Positions 1 through 6,939 of a stretch of 42,481 bases of DNA are shown here, one piece after another; position 1 is the first letter of the stretch, and every line of letters begins with the position of its first letter. Where the stretch lies: positions 1 to 42,481 of the forward strand of contig JADGEC010000016.1 of NCBI GenBank assembly GCA_016744575.1. The letters run 5' to 3'. The translations under genes and the position numbers were made by a program. Below the pieces are notes generated by a model. That model was not told the origin of the DNA, did no database searches, and saw nothing but the letters and a program-made list of their open reading frames with translations. The stretch comes from Sulfurimonadaceae bacterium. GTDB lineage: Bacteria; Campylobacterota; Campylobacteria; Campylobacterales; Sulfurimonadaceae.

Positions 1-110
1 CCCATAGAGTGCTCATACTCCAGCTGCAGTCCCTGATACCGCTCTTCACGCTGGTGAAAAGCTTTGATCTGCTCGCATCTATCTACCAGCGCTCCTTTAA
101 GCATTTCCAT
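1..110 (-). CDS. Unknown protein, N-terminal part only (cut by window edge)
   Basis: The reading frame starts at an ATG whose A is shared with the TGA stop of the upstream ferredoxin gene, so the two are translationally coupled. About 36 codons are visible; they encode a charged, helix-prone stretch beginning MEMLKGALVDRCEQIKAF. The family cannot be recognised. Its place as the last visible gene of the ferredoxin/NifX-like operon suggests a nitrogen-fixation accessory role, but that is inference from context alone. Confidence 0.5.
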   Translation of the reverse strand, partial: MEMLKGALVDRCEQIKAFHQREERYQGLQLEYEHSM

Positions 111-502
111 CAGCCCACCTCTTTATCATCCGGAGCCTCTTCGACCTCTTTTCCAACACCACGACTTTCTGCAGGGATGTCTTTACGGTACTTCTTCTCT
201 CTAAACGACGGTGTCTTGAGTGTTCCGTTCTTAGTCCCAAGCTTATAGAGCTCATCATTCAGGAAATGCTCTTCAAACTCAGTCGTATAAGGCATATCCC
301 AGGTGATGCAGCCGATGCTCGGACAGATGGCCGCACATTGCGGATCATCAAAGATACCGACACACTCGACACACTTCTCCGGTTGGACATAATAACGGCT
401 CTCACCGGTAGGATTGCTCATGTCATCCACGATCGCATCGACCGGACAGTTTTGCAAACAGGCATCACAGGTTATACAGGTATCATCAATGATCACAGAC
501 AT
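110..502 (-). CDS. 4Fe-4S dicluster ferredoxin, nif-cluster type (paralogue 1 of 3)
   Basis: This 130-residue protein is a small electron carrier with two predicted [4Fe-4S] clusters. The first motif is C9-x2-C12-x2-C15-x3-C19-P; the second is C44-x2-C47-x8-C56-x3-C60-P. The long insert between the second and third cysteines of the second motif is typical of the YfhL/Allochromatium-type ferredoxins often found in nif clusters. After about residue 70 comes a charged, unconserved tail of some 60 residues. Two further 130-aa paralogues lie upstream in the same operon (638-1030 and 1449-1841). The likely role is low-potential electron delivery to nitrogenase or to FeMo-cofactor assembly; the redox partner cannot be told from sequence. 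Confidence 0.85.
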   Translation of the reverse strand: MSVIIDDTCITCDACLQNCPVDAIVDDMSNPTGESRYYVQPEKCVECVGIFDDPQCAAICPSIGCITWDMPYTTEFEEHFLNDELYKLGTKNGTLKTPSFREKKYRKDIPAESRGVGKEVEEAPDDKEVG

Positions 503-637
503 ATTCTTTCCTTTTTTTGAACGCTATTTTATTTTTTATCATTCAGACTTGGGTCGACTTTCGGCCATCCATCTGTAGCCTGTCAAAGTCAAGACAAGTG
601 AACACCCTATGAGCTATAGACCAGTCTCTCTTTTCTC

Positions 638-1030
638 TTAGGGATTATAAAGTCTAAGTGTCTCACCGACACTGATGTTCTTTTCACGCTCCGAGAGCGC
701 AACACTTTCTCTATAAGGTCTCGGTGCCACGACTGGGGAGAGGAGACCTTTTTTCTTATGTACACGAAGGACATAATCATTACTTTCTACAAAGTGATGA
801 TTAAAGGGTTCCGTATAGGGCATGTCCCAGATGATGCATCCCTCTGTCGGACAGACATCCGCACATTTTGGGACAGCTGCATCGACACACTCGATGCACT
901 TCTCAGGTTTGACATAGGTGTACTCGCCATTAGCGAGTGGTGAGTCATCTGCGCTGACGATGGCCGTTGCAGGGCACTCCTCTATACATGCATCACAATT
1001 AATACATAGGTCTGTGATCAAGACTGCCAT
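638..1030 (-). CDS. 4Fe-4S dicluster ferredoxin, nif-cluster type (paralogue 2 of 3)
   Basis: This is a 130-residue paralogue of the flanking ferredoxins. Motif one is C9-x2-C12-x2-C15-x3-C19-P and motif two is C45-x2-C48-x7-C56-x3-C60-P, one residue shorter in the loop than its sisters. The segment CPTEGCIIWDMPY after the second motif is shared with paralogue 1, and HKKKGL near residue 90 is shared with paralogue 3, which supports duplication from a common ancestor. A 135-bp gap separates it from the downstream ferredoxin and holds no other gene that I can see. It is predicted to be a cytoplasmic electron carrier. Confidence 0.85.
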   Translation of the reverse strand: MAVLITDLCINCDACIEECPATAIVSADDSPLANGEYTYVKPEKCIECVDAAVPKCADVCPTEGCIIWDMPYTEPFNHHFVESNDYVLRVHKKKGLLSPVVAPRPYRESVALSEREKNISVGETLRLYNP

Positions 1031-1061
1031 CAGCCAGTTCCTCCATCTATTAGATCATCAC

Positions 1062-1439
1062 TCATAAAGGCATACCCCCGGCTTTATAGTAGATGCGTAA
1101 CAACCATGGTGCGGGGTTGTCGTTCAACATCGCCTGGAGCTTGCCTATCGCATCCATGATCTTCTCATCTTCAGCGGCACGCACCGGGTAGATGCCCGCA
1201 GACTGGACCATCTTTGACGCTTTGGGTCCGATCTGTGAACAGTACATGATATCCGCCGCTTCGATACAGCCGATCTTATAGGTTAGTTTCTCGTGCTCCG
1301 CCTCGATCTCCTGCGAACTCCCGATCTCCTCGATCAGGCGGTGACTATCTTTGTCTACATCGTAAAGATAAAAACGCTTGGCCCAGCCAAAATGCTGATC
1401 GATATGTTCACCGTCTTTCGAAGCGAATGCGATATTCAT
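1062..1439 (-). CDS. NifX/NafY-like dinitrogenase cofactor-binding protein
   Basis: The 125-residue protein matches the dinitrogenase iron-molybdenum cofactor biosynthesis family (NifX, NafY and the NifB C-terminal domain). Visible hallmarks are the N-terminal MNIAFASKDGEHIDQHFGWAKRF segment with its conserved HFG, a central beta/alpha core with two cysteines (IGCIEAADIMYCSQIG), and the GIYPVRA strand. Family members bind FeMo-co precursors during nitrogenase cofactor assembly. It sits between two ferredoxin genes in one operon, 9 bp after the upstream ferredoxin. Whether it is NifX itself or a related protein cannot be decided, so no symbol is given. Confidence 0.8.
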   Translation of the reverse strand: MNIAFASKDGEHIDQHFGWAKRFYLYDVDKDSHRLIEEIGSSQEIEAEHEKLTYKIGCIEAADIMYCSQIGPKASKMVQSAGIYPVRAAEDEKIMDAIGKLQAMLNDNPAPWLLRIYYKAGGMPL

Positions 1440-1448
1440 CCGTTTCTC

Positions 1449-1841
1449 CTAGAAAGAGTCTAAGACGTTAGCGCGGGCCTGACGTATATCAAGCGTGATC
1501 TCATCCATAAATGGCTGCGCTTTGACAGTTGGCAGCATCAGCCCTTTTTTCTTATGTTCACGGATCTTATAAGCCCCTGTCTCGTTGCCATCAGCATAAT
1601 AGTCAGTGAAGTCCACTACAAACGGTAAGTCCCAGACGATAGAGCCTTCAGTCGGACAAGCCTCTGCACAACGTGGGGTATCGGCATGACCGACACACTC
1701 CACACATGATTCTGGTTTCACGTAGAAACGCTCTCCCTCATGCGGGTTTCTATCGCTATCATCTGCCAAGATGGCAGCGACCGGGCACTCCGGTGCACAT
1801 GCGTCACAGTTAATACACTCTTCAGTTATCATTACGGCCAT
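1449..1841 (-). CDS. 4Fe-4S dicluster ferredoxin, nif-cluster type (paralogue 3 of 3)
   Basis: This is the third 130-residue ferredoxin of the operon. Motifs are C9-x2-C12-x2-C15-x3-C19-P and C46-x2-C49-x8-C58-x3-C62-P, followed by the family segment CPTEGSIVWDLPF, where the later cysteine of the paralogues has become serine. The C-terminal half carries the HKKKGL element shared with paralogue 2. A predicted low-potential carrier, it directly precedes the NifX-like gene. Exactly equal lengths of all three copies with diverged sequence suggest retained, specialised roles rather than recent redundancy. Confidence 0.85.
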   Translation of the reverse strand: MAVMITEECINCDACAPECPVAAILADDSDRNPHEGERFYVKPESCVECVGHADTPRCAEACPTEGSIVWDLPFVVDFTDYYADGNETGAYKIREHKKKGLMLPTVKAQPFMDEITLDIRQARANVLDSF

Positions 1842-1888
1842 ATTCTCTCTCCTTGATTGTTATAAGTGAGGATTTGCATAAGTCGTTC

Positions 1889-2290
1889 TCAACTTGGTAG
1901 AGCCGGTTCGATATTGATATCGATGCCGCGTAAAAGCATAGTCGCTCGGCATCCAGGCTCCAGTCCCAGGTTCTCATAAGCACTGGAGGTGATCAGTGAG
2001 ACGACACTTCCGACATCACTCTCAAGGGTCAACTCACACAATGAAGCATTTTCACGTACCTCTTTAAGCGTAGCAGGTAAAGCGTTCTCGATGGAGATCT
2101 TTCCCGGGCACTCTTTACTGATGGAGACCGATGCTTCCCTAAAGGTACATGTGATCTTATCTCCTATCTCCAGCCATCCAGGGATCTCCGACTTGATAAG
2201 TCGGATAACAGTATCACCACTGTTCACATATATATAGGAGACTACATCCATTCTTTCGATCACGTCCACCGTTGCGGAGATCTTGTTCAT
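1889..2290 (-). CDS. Two-module molybdate-binding (Mop/TOBE) protein
   Basis: The 133-residue protein consists of two tandem modules of about 65 residues. Each has the beta-rich pattern of molbindin/TOBE domains: N-K-I-S-A-T-V near the start, later SISKECPGKISIENALPATL, then a second module with GSVVSLITSSAYENLGLEPG. ModE C-terminal and Mop proteins with this pattern bind molybdate or tungstate. In this operon it would buffer or sense molybdenum for FeMo-cofactor synthesis. There is no DNA-binding domain, so it is not a full ModE. It lies 12 bp after the NifU-like gene. Confidence 0.65.
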   Translation of the reverse strand: MNKISATVDVIERMDVVSYIYVNSGDTVIRLIKSEIPGWLEIGDKITCTFREASVSISKECPGKISIENALPATLKEVRENASLCELTLESDVGSVVSLITSSAYENLGLEPGCRATMLLRGIDINIEPALPS

Positions 2291-2302
2291 AACGACCCTT
2301 CT

Positions 2303-3196
2303 TTACATCAGATACAAAATGACATTTTTGTCGATCAATGTCTCAAAATGGTCAAGCAACATGTCAGCGGTCGAAGTCGACCCCAGATGACATCCCGAAC
2401 AGGCTCCCAGATAGTTCAGCCACAGCTGCGGTGTCTCGCCAGGAATATAGTTGACCAGTTCAATACCGCCACCATCCACAGCAAGGGTAGGACGGACCTT
2501 CTTCTCTATCATATCCTGTACCAGTGCGATCTGTCGGGCATCGTCAAGCAAACGAAATGGCTCGTTTATCACTGTTTCGACCCCGGCATTCGAGACATAG
2601 GTGATGATCTCCTGTGCCTGAGAGTCATTGTTATGTGCGGCCGTGATGAGATAACGCATAGCATCAGCCATCTTGCCTTCTTGCCTAAATGCCATTCCCG
2701 CTTTTACCTGTGCTTCGACCTGTCCAAGATCAGCTGCACGTTTAAAATAGTCATTTGCCTTCTCAAGGTCGATGTCGCCGCCCATCCCTTTCTCATAATA
2801 GAGTCCAAGACTGTGAAGGGCATGGCTGTTGTCCAGGGCTGCCGCCGCTTCAAACCATGTCAACGCTTCACTATCGTCCTTCTCGCAACCGTTACCCTTC
2901 ATACGCATCAGGGCCAGGTTTACCATTGCCTGAGGGTTGTCAGTCGCATCGTCTTCAAAGAGTCTGTAAGCCTCACTGTATTGCTTAGCCTCATACGCGG
3001 CTATCGCTTTATCGAATGTCGTCATCATCTTCTCTTCTCTCCTTTTATGTTCTTCTAGTCGTTCATAAGCATCGTCTCTGGCTTCCTCAAAAGTGTCACC
3101 GATGCCTTTAATCTCAGGAAAGTCTACGAATACGGCCATACAGCCATCACCATCCTCATTCGAGAACCCATAAAGATCGAGTTCATGATGTGTCAT
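2303..3196 (-). CDS. HicB-like / Sel1-repeat / NifU-like domain fusion protein
   Basis: I place the start at the ATG at 3196, giving 297 residues, because AAGGAG lies 7 bases upstream of it; a GTG at 3214 in the same frame has no comparable site. Three parts are visible. Residues about 1-55 resemble the HicB antitoxin-like fold (AVFVDFPEIKGIGDTFEEA). The middle (about 60-205) has Sel1/TPR-type helical repeats such as ALDNSHALHSLGLYYEKG. The C-terminal 80 residues are a NifU C-terminal-like scaffold (VRPTLAVDGGGIELV, then GACSGCHLGSTSTADML with the CxxC pair). NifU domains of this kind hold transient Fe-S clusters. It heads the ferredoxin/NifX-like operon, so an Fe-S delivery role on a protein-interaction scaffold is plausible. 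The fusion is unusual. Confidence 0.75.
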   Translation of the reverse strand: MTHHELDLYGFSNEDGDGCMAVFVDFPEIKGIGDTFEEARDDAYERLEEHKRREEKMMTTFDKAIAAYEAKQYSEAYRLFEDDATDNPQAMVNLALMRMKGNGCEKDDSEALTWFEAAAALDNSHALHSLGLYYEKGMGGDIDLEKANDYFKRAADLGQVEAQVKAGMAFRQEGKMADAMRYLITAAHNNDSQAQEIITYVSNAGVETVINEPFRLLDDARQIALVQDMIEKKVRPTLAVDGGGIELVNYIPGETPQLWLNYLGACSGCHLGSTSTADMLLDHFETLIDKNVILYLM

Positions 3197-3218
3197 GAGC
3201 AGACTCCTTCTCACCCAG

Positions 3219-3263
3219 GATATGCAAGTGGTGTTCTAGAGCTTAGAACCAATCTTGCATATC
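3219..3263. promoter_or_regulatory. Long inverted repeat between divergent operons
   Basis: Perfect 10-bp arms GATATGCAAG (3219-3228) and CTTGCATATC (3254-3263) enclose inner complementary arms TTCTA (3234-3238) and TAGAA (3244-3248). The element sits between the leftward NifU-like operon and the rightward small gene. It ends 38 bp before the rightward start and begins 23 bp before the leftward start. Position and symmetry fit a shared operator or a hairpin in both leaders. I see no TGGCAC/TTGCA sigma-54 promoter here. Confidence 0.5.
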
Positions 3264-3301
3264 TCCCAGTAGAGATATCTTTATGTAGGAGGGACGCATA
3301 C

Positions 3302-3532
3302 ATGACTGAGACAGTCACCCATGAGATGGAGCAGATCCGGCTGATGATCGCAGATACCGTAGCCAAGCGTAATGTCATCAAGAACGAGATGCAGGAGTGG
3401 TATGACCGTTTTCCAGGTGAACGTTTTGAAAAGACCAGAGAACTTATCGTCATCGACAACGTACTCTCAGAACTTGATTCTCACTATAAACAGCTTTGGG
3501 ATTTTCATAACAGTCCAATAGAAAGCGCTTGA
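3302..3532 (+). CDS. Small helical protein of a nif-type cluster, unknown
   Basis: This encodes 76 residues from the ATG at 3302, preceded by AGGAGGG at suitable spacing; the in-frame upstream extension has no such site. The protein is almost wholly alpha-helical and charged, consistent with a two-helix hairpin (IADTVAKRNVIKNEMQEW, then ELIVIDNVLSELDSHYKQL). Its size, fold and context resemble the small NifX-associated helical proteins (DUF683 type), but similarity is only by pattern and I do not claim the family. It is divergent from the NifU-like operon across a 45-bp inverted repeat. Confidence 0.6.
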   Translation: MTETVTHEMEQIRLMIADTVAKRNVIKNEMQEWYDRFPGERFEKTRELIVIDNVLSELDSHYKQLWDFHNSPIESA

Positions 3533-3807
3533 TGGCAGAGGCGTATCGTACCAAGGGCAGACTCGTAAGTGATGCCAGACACGTCCAACAGTACCGTCCC
3601 TATCCTTGAGAAAGACAATTTCCAAGCAGATGAACCGCACTGGCGTCGTATCAGTAAGAACACGATCAGTCTGTTTCAGGTCCTCATCGACCTGGTCTAC
3701 AGCGTCTAGCGATGACTAAGGAGATGGTGACTATAAAGTTTCAGAAGATATTAAATAATGAAGCAGAGGACCGGGATGCCGTTCTTGACATCCTCTATAT
3801 GAACTAA
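3532..3807 (+). pseudogene. Short overlapping frames, possible remnant of one gene
   Basis: Between two intact genes lie three short frames: 3532-3609 (25 aa, ATG overlapping the previous TGA), 3572-3709 (45 aa, ending FQVLIDLVYSV) and 3712-3807 (31 aa, beginning MTKEMVTIKFQKIL). The first and third are in one frame and the second in another. Together they would make about 90 residues if two frameshifts were repaired. No family is recognised. They could also be independent microproteins; only the first has an obvious coupling to the preceding gene. Confidence 0.35.
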
Positions 3808-3834
3808 GACAAACACATACATAAAGGAGAACAG

Positions 3835-4344
3835 ATGGATACTGATATGATAAGAGCTAAACTGATAAAGCATGCGCGAAACGCATTTGAGACAGCCTGT
3901 ACACTACGAGACGATGAACGCATAGAGGTCTATCTGCATGAAGAAGTCCCAAAGATCTCTGATGTACTCAATGAGAGTGATAATATCGTCTATGGCCCAA
4001 ACCGACAGCTTTGCTACCAGGTCTATGGCCATGACTATCTCGAAGAAGAGATAGTCACGTGGATAGACTACGCCCGAGTCATCAAGCAACCCACTGATGA
4101 GGCTCCGATGCCCGAACCGACCGACATCGAGATCTCCATCCGCGAACTCATCGACGAGATCGCACAGAAGCTTGGCGCTCCTCGTGACGTCATCAACTCC
4201 TATGAGGTCTTCGCAAATCTGCCTATGGACCTGCTAGGGACTATAGAACAGAAGATCATCGAGTACTGGTGGAACGGTGATGCCGAAGAAAATGGAAAGA
4301 TACTTGCCACTGCGCAGATCGATGAGGCACTGGAAGCACTATAG
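3835..4344 (+). CDS. Conserved-looking cytoplasmic protein of unknown function
   Basis: A 169-residue acidic, soluble protein starts at an ATG preceded by AAGGAG. There is no signal peptide or membrane segment. A helical N-terminal part (DMIRAKLIKHARNAFETA) is followed by a tyrosine-rich stretch (NRQLCYQVYGHDYLEEEIVTW) and, after a proline-rich linker near residue 90, a helical C-terminal half. I do not recognise the family. It is the last rightward gene before the decayed region and may belong to the nif-type accessory set by position. The stop codon lies at the start of a perfect 14-bp palindrome (4343-4356). Confidence 0.6.
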   Translation: MDTDMIRAKLIKHARNAFETACTLRDDERIEVYLHEEVPKISDVLNESDNIVYGPNRQLCYQVYGHDYLEEEIVTWIDYARVIKQPTDEAPMPEPTDIEISIRELIDEIAQKLGAPRDVINSYEVFANLPMDLLGTIEQKIIEYWWNGDAEENGKILATAQIDEALEAL

Positions 4345-4730
4345 ACTAGCTAGTCTGGCAATATCCATGATCCTATAAGAACCACTGTTCAGCATTGATG
4401 TGATAACCGTATGCCTTGTGCTATATAGTTTACGAATGAAACTCCAACCGACCCAAGGGTCGGGGAATTACTCCCAAAAAGATTAAAAAACATACTACCC
4501 ACTGCACTATTTGCTGTGTAGAAAAAAATTCAAATGGAAGTGGCTTACAATATAAGTGGTCTTGATGGAATCGATAGTGAAGTTGAGCCAAACAAGTATC
4601 TGCCTTTTCACTATTTGCGAGAAAAGCTGTTCGAATCATTCAAATCGTAGATATATGTAGCACCTTTGAACAAACTCTTTTTCATCACAATAAAAAGAAA
4701 TAGGTAAATAGGTAAAAAACATATTTTTTA
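4345..4730. other. Gene-poor stretch between nif-type cluster and first repeat
   Basis: This segment holds no convincing gene. It contains the palindrome AGACTAGCTAGTCT at 4343-4356 and a GC-rich hairpin (CCGACC, loop CAAG, GGTCGG; about 4448-4463) with no T-run. A 38-codon frame at 4534-4650 begins MEVAYNISGLDGID and has no clear ribosome-binding site. The composition is AT-rich towards 4730. It reads like eroded DNA next to an integration site. Confidence 0.5.
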
Positions 4731-4878
4731 GTGGGCATTTAGCTGGAAAAAGATGCCCGTATTCGGCCCATTTGTTGTCGCTTGTGGGCATATTAAACTC
4801 TCTAAGTCCCTATAAATAGAGCTTATACCTTCGCTGGTAGCGTCGAGGTCAGCGGTTCGATCCCGCTATGCTCCACCA
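4731..4878 (+). repeat. 148-bp direct repeat, copy 1, ending in tRNA-Ala 3' end
   Basis: This copy and 6940-7087 have the same length and differ at about 7 positions by eye; homology stops at the terminal CCA. Within the repeat, GTGGGCAT occurs twice (4731, 4784) with its inverse ATGCCC between (4753). A TATAAATA-centred imperfect hairpin lies near 4806-4823. The last 37 bases match the 3' half of a tRNA-Ala gene. The likely meaning is the conserved end of an integrative element plus its attachment core. Confidence 0.8.
4842..4878 (+). pseudogene. tRNA-Ala 3' fragment (candidate att core)
   Basis: The fragment carries GAGGTC, the T-arm AGCGG-TTCGATC-CCGCT, the 3' acceptor strand ATGCTCC, discriminator A and encoded CCA. 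This is the usual 3' end of bacterial tRNA-Ala. The required 5' acceptor strand GGAGCAT, D-arm and anticodon arm are absent upstream, so it is not a functional tRNA. Fragments of this kind are left where integrases recombine at tRNA 3' ends. Confidence 0.75.
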
Positions 4879-4904
4879 CGTCAAATAGGCACTTTCAAGC
4901 CCTT

Positions 4905-5157
4905 TTAGAAATCCCATTTTTTTCTACTGTCACCATAATCGAATGATGCTGTATCTATTTCCAAGTGCTCTTCACCTATAGAACCACTATATGTAGTCAT
5001 ATCCTGCTCTTTATACTCTTTCAGTAAAGTTGTAATACTGGACTTGGTCAGCAATAGCATTGAAAAACTTTGTACTCCAGATATCCAAAGATAAAGGGTA
5101 TAAGTCTTCTTGACGATCAGGCTCAATAGGTTGTGAGACATTTATCACATTGGTCAT
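4905..5157 (-). pseudogene. Small unknown gene with probable frameshift
   Basis: Two leftward frames appear to continue each other. One begins at the ATG at 5157 (MTNVINVSQPIEPDRQEDL) and ends in a stop after NFTERV. The other supplies KEQDMTTYSGSIGEEHLEID and ends at 4905. Joining them at about 5010-5020 needs a single frameshift and gives some 83 residues of protein-like composition. No good ribosome-binding site precedes the ATG, which lies 21 bp after the ATPase stop. The family is unknown, and it may be the eroded end of a larger gene. Confidence 0.35.
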
Positions 5158-5177
5158 CAAGGATAAAGGCCAACCTA

Positions 5178-6383
5178 TCACTTGACAAACCCAAACAACC
5201 ACAACGGTACTCTGTTCTCAAATCCGACCTCGATGTCATCAGACACGACATAGCTATCAGGTATATCTTTTATCTGCTCAAACCCTTTGTTCTTACCGCC
5301 TATCTCCACCGTATATCTCTCGTCTATCAACATATCACCTTTGTCCACATAGTTCAAAGTGTGTCGACTTCCAAGCATACTGGCAAAATAGGTCTCTCTG
5401 ATAGTCCCTTTATCACTTTGCAAACAGAGTGCTCCAAACAGGTTGGTATTGGCTAAATAGAGCTTATCTGGTTTACGGATCGCTTTGAAACGTTTTGCCT
5501 CATGACTGATATGGCGTATGAGCTCGGCACGTGAGAGATACTCTATGTACTTGTAAAGTGTGGCTTTGGTGATGCCAACTGTTGTCGCCAACTTATCAAT
5601 GGAAAGCTCCAAGGGTTTTGAGACGCAGATGGTCAATAGCAGTTTTTTAAGCGTATCGATCTTATCTGGCTGGATATTGAAGATCTTGCCCAGATCGGTG
5701 TGCAGAATAGTGTTGATGGTCTCATGGATACGATCAGTGTATTTCGTCTTGTCCTCAAAGTAGAACGGGTACACACCGACTCCTATGAACTCATCAAAAT
5801 ACTTTAGGATCGTCTTGTCTTTCAATCCATCAAACACTTCATGGACGATGCTCTCATGATCGTTTAGTATCTCTTCGAGACTATACAGACTCAAAGAGAC
5901 GTCTTGGACCAACTCCAGATACTCTTTGAAAGACAAGATACTGAGATTATACATAGAATAACGTCGAGCAAAGTCGGCATTGGTGATCTCGATGGCACTG
6001 GAGCCTGAGAAGTAGATCTTGATGTCGAGAAAGTCATAGATGGATTTGAGTTGGGCCTGAAAGTCGTTAGCCTCATGTATCTCATCGATGACGATCAGCT
6101 CGCCGCCTCTTTTCCTAAACTCATCGACAAACTCAAAAAGCGACACATCCTGAAACATTGGATGATCACATGATATATAAAGTTTATTGGAGGGTTTGAC
6201 AGTACTGACTTTTAAAAGCTGCAGCAGCAGCGTTGTCTTACCCACACCACGACTACCATAGACACCGACTATCTTACTTGTCGACTTCTGAATGTCATCA
6301 TAAAGATAGCGTTTATACTCCGGCAAGGTCTGAGCCTGCTTTAAAAGATAGAGTCTTTTTGCACTTTCCAATACTTTTTGCAA
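5178..6383 (-). CDS. Orphan AAA+ ATPase (ATP-binding protein, DUF4143-type)
   Basis: A 401-residue protein starts at TTG (6381-6383) behind AAGGA. Walker A is GSRGVGKTT near residue 45 and Walker B is ELIVIDEIH near residue 95, followed by a sensor-like FSGSSAIEI. The C-terminal half carries a winged-helix-like region (LATTVGITKATLYKYIEYLSR) and a DUF4143-style nuclease-like end (YTVEIGGKNKGFEQI). Such ATPases are common, patchily distributed and of unclear function, and are often found on mobile DNA. It is the only intact gene between the two tRNA-Ala-ended repeats. A perfect 22-bp palindrome immediately upstream suggests repression or autoregulation. Confidence 0.8.
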   Translation of the reverse strand: MQKVLESAKRLYLLKQAQTLPEYKRYLYDDIQKSTSKIVGVYGSRGVGKTTLLLQLLKVSTVKPSNKLYISCDHPMFQDVSLFEFVDEFRKRGGELIVIDEIHEANDFQAQLKSIYDFLDIKIYFSGSSAIEITNADFARRYSMYNLSILSFKEYLELVQDVSLSLYSLEEILNDHESIVHEVFDGLKDKTILKYFDEFIGVGVYPFYFEDKTKYTDRIHETINTILHTDLGKIFNIQPDKIDTLKKLLLTICVSKPLELSIDKLATTVGITKATLYKYIEYLSRAELIRHISHEAKRFKAIRKPDKLYLANTNLFGALCLQSDKGTIRETYFASMLGSRHTLNYVDKGDMLIDERYTVEIGGKNKGFEQIKDIPDSYVVSDDIEVGFENRVPLWLFGFVK

Positions 6384-6395
6384 GAGAATATCCTT

Positions 6396-6417
6396 TTAGT
6401 TTAATGCATTAAACTAA
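6396..6417. promoter_or_regulatory. Perfect 22-bp palindrome, probable operator of the ATPase gene
   Basis: The half-site TTAGTTTAATG is followed directly by its exact reverse complement. It ends 13 bp before the TTG start and abuts the ribosome-binding site. A protein bound here would block transcription or translation initiation of the ATPase. The winged-helix-like segment of the ATPase makes autoregulation possible, which is inference. Confidence 0.6.
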
Positions 6418-6939
6418 TATTCTATCAATAAGTATCTTATACTGTACTATATAGCTCATCATCTATATAATAGAAAAGCCGTCAAAGCAATTTTGATGAT
6501 TCCAATAGTACTTTGTTCTTCAAAAGTGAACTCAAGATACTCACTGCTCTACCCCGATCATCACGCCTCTAACATCATCACACTCTCTCTTTGTGATAGT
6601 TCCACCATGACAGGCTTCCTTCCTGACTTTCTTGATGGTGCAGATGGCATTTTTCAACTCAAACTTCAGAAGGTTCAAAAGTGAGGCGTGTTTTCGGTTA
6701 TCATTAAAATGGTATCAATATTTTGTCAGACAAGTATATCTGGGCGTCCTAAACGTTTTTGGGAAACGCCTCTAGTCGACTTTCTAGAATTGGTTCCCCA
6801 TGCTATTTCATTGAAAGCACCTAAAACGACAGATACAAATAGTATTTCTGCAGTTTTATCAAGAATCTACTATCAAAAAATAATTTGAAAAATTAGTTGG
6901 TGCTGTTTACTATGAGAAAAGAAAGAATGTGTTTTTTGA
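6418..6939. other. Gene-poor stretch upstream of the ATPase
   Basis: No intact gene is recognised in these 520 bases. Short leftward frames with basic, glycine/arginine-rich peptides occur (PSRKSGRKPVMVELSQ near 6590-6640; VSQKRLGRPDILV near 6720-6770). They look like fragments of a DNA-binding protein or transposase, but too little remains to name one. The part next to 6420 is AT-rich and probably holds the ATPase promoter. Confidence 0.4.

Noticed and set aside
2348-3058. Long plus-strand open frame opposite the NifU-like gene
   Set aside because: It is a shadow of the leftward gene, with no ribosome-binding site and no protein-like domain, while the opposite strand encodes recognisable domains.
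3197-3214. GTG at 3214 as start of the NifU-like fusion gene
   Set aside because: AAGGAG falls inside this extension exactly 7 bases before the ATG at 3196, which is the better start.
3210-3300. Possible sigma-54 promoter in the divergent nif-type intergenic region
   Set aside because: No TGGCAC-N5-TTGCA-like pair with correct spacing was found on either strand.
4731-4878. Whole repeat considered as a complete tRNA or tmRNA gene
   Set aside because: Only the T-arm and 3' acceptor strand are present; there is no matching 5' acceptor strand, anticodon arm or tag-encoding frame.
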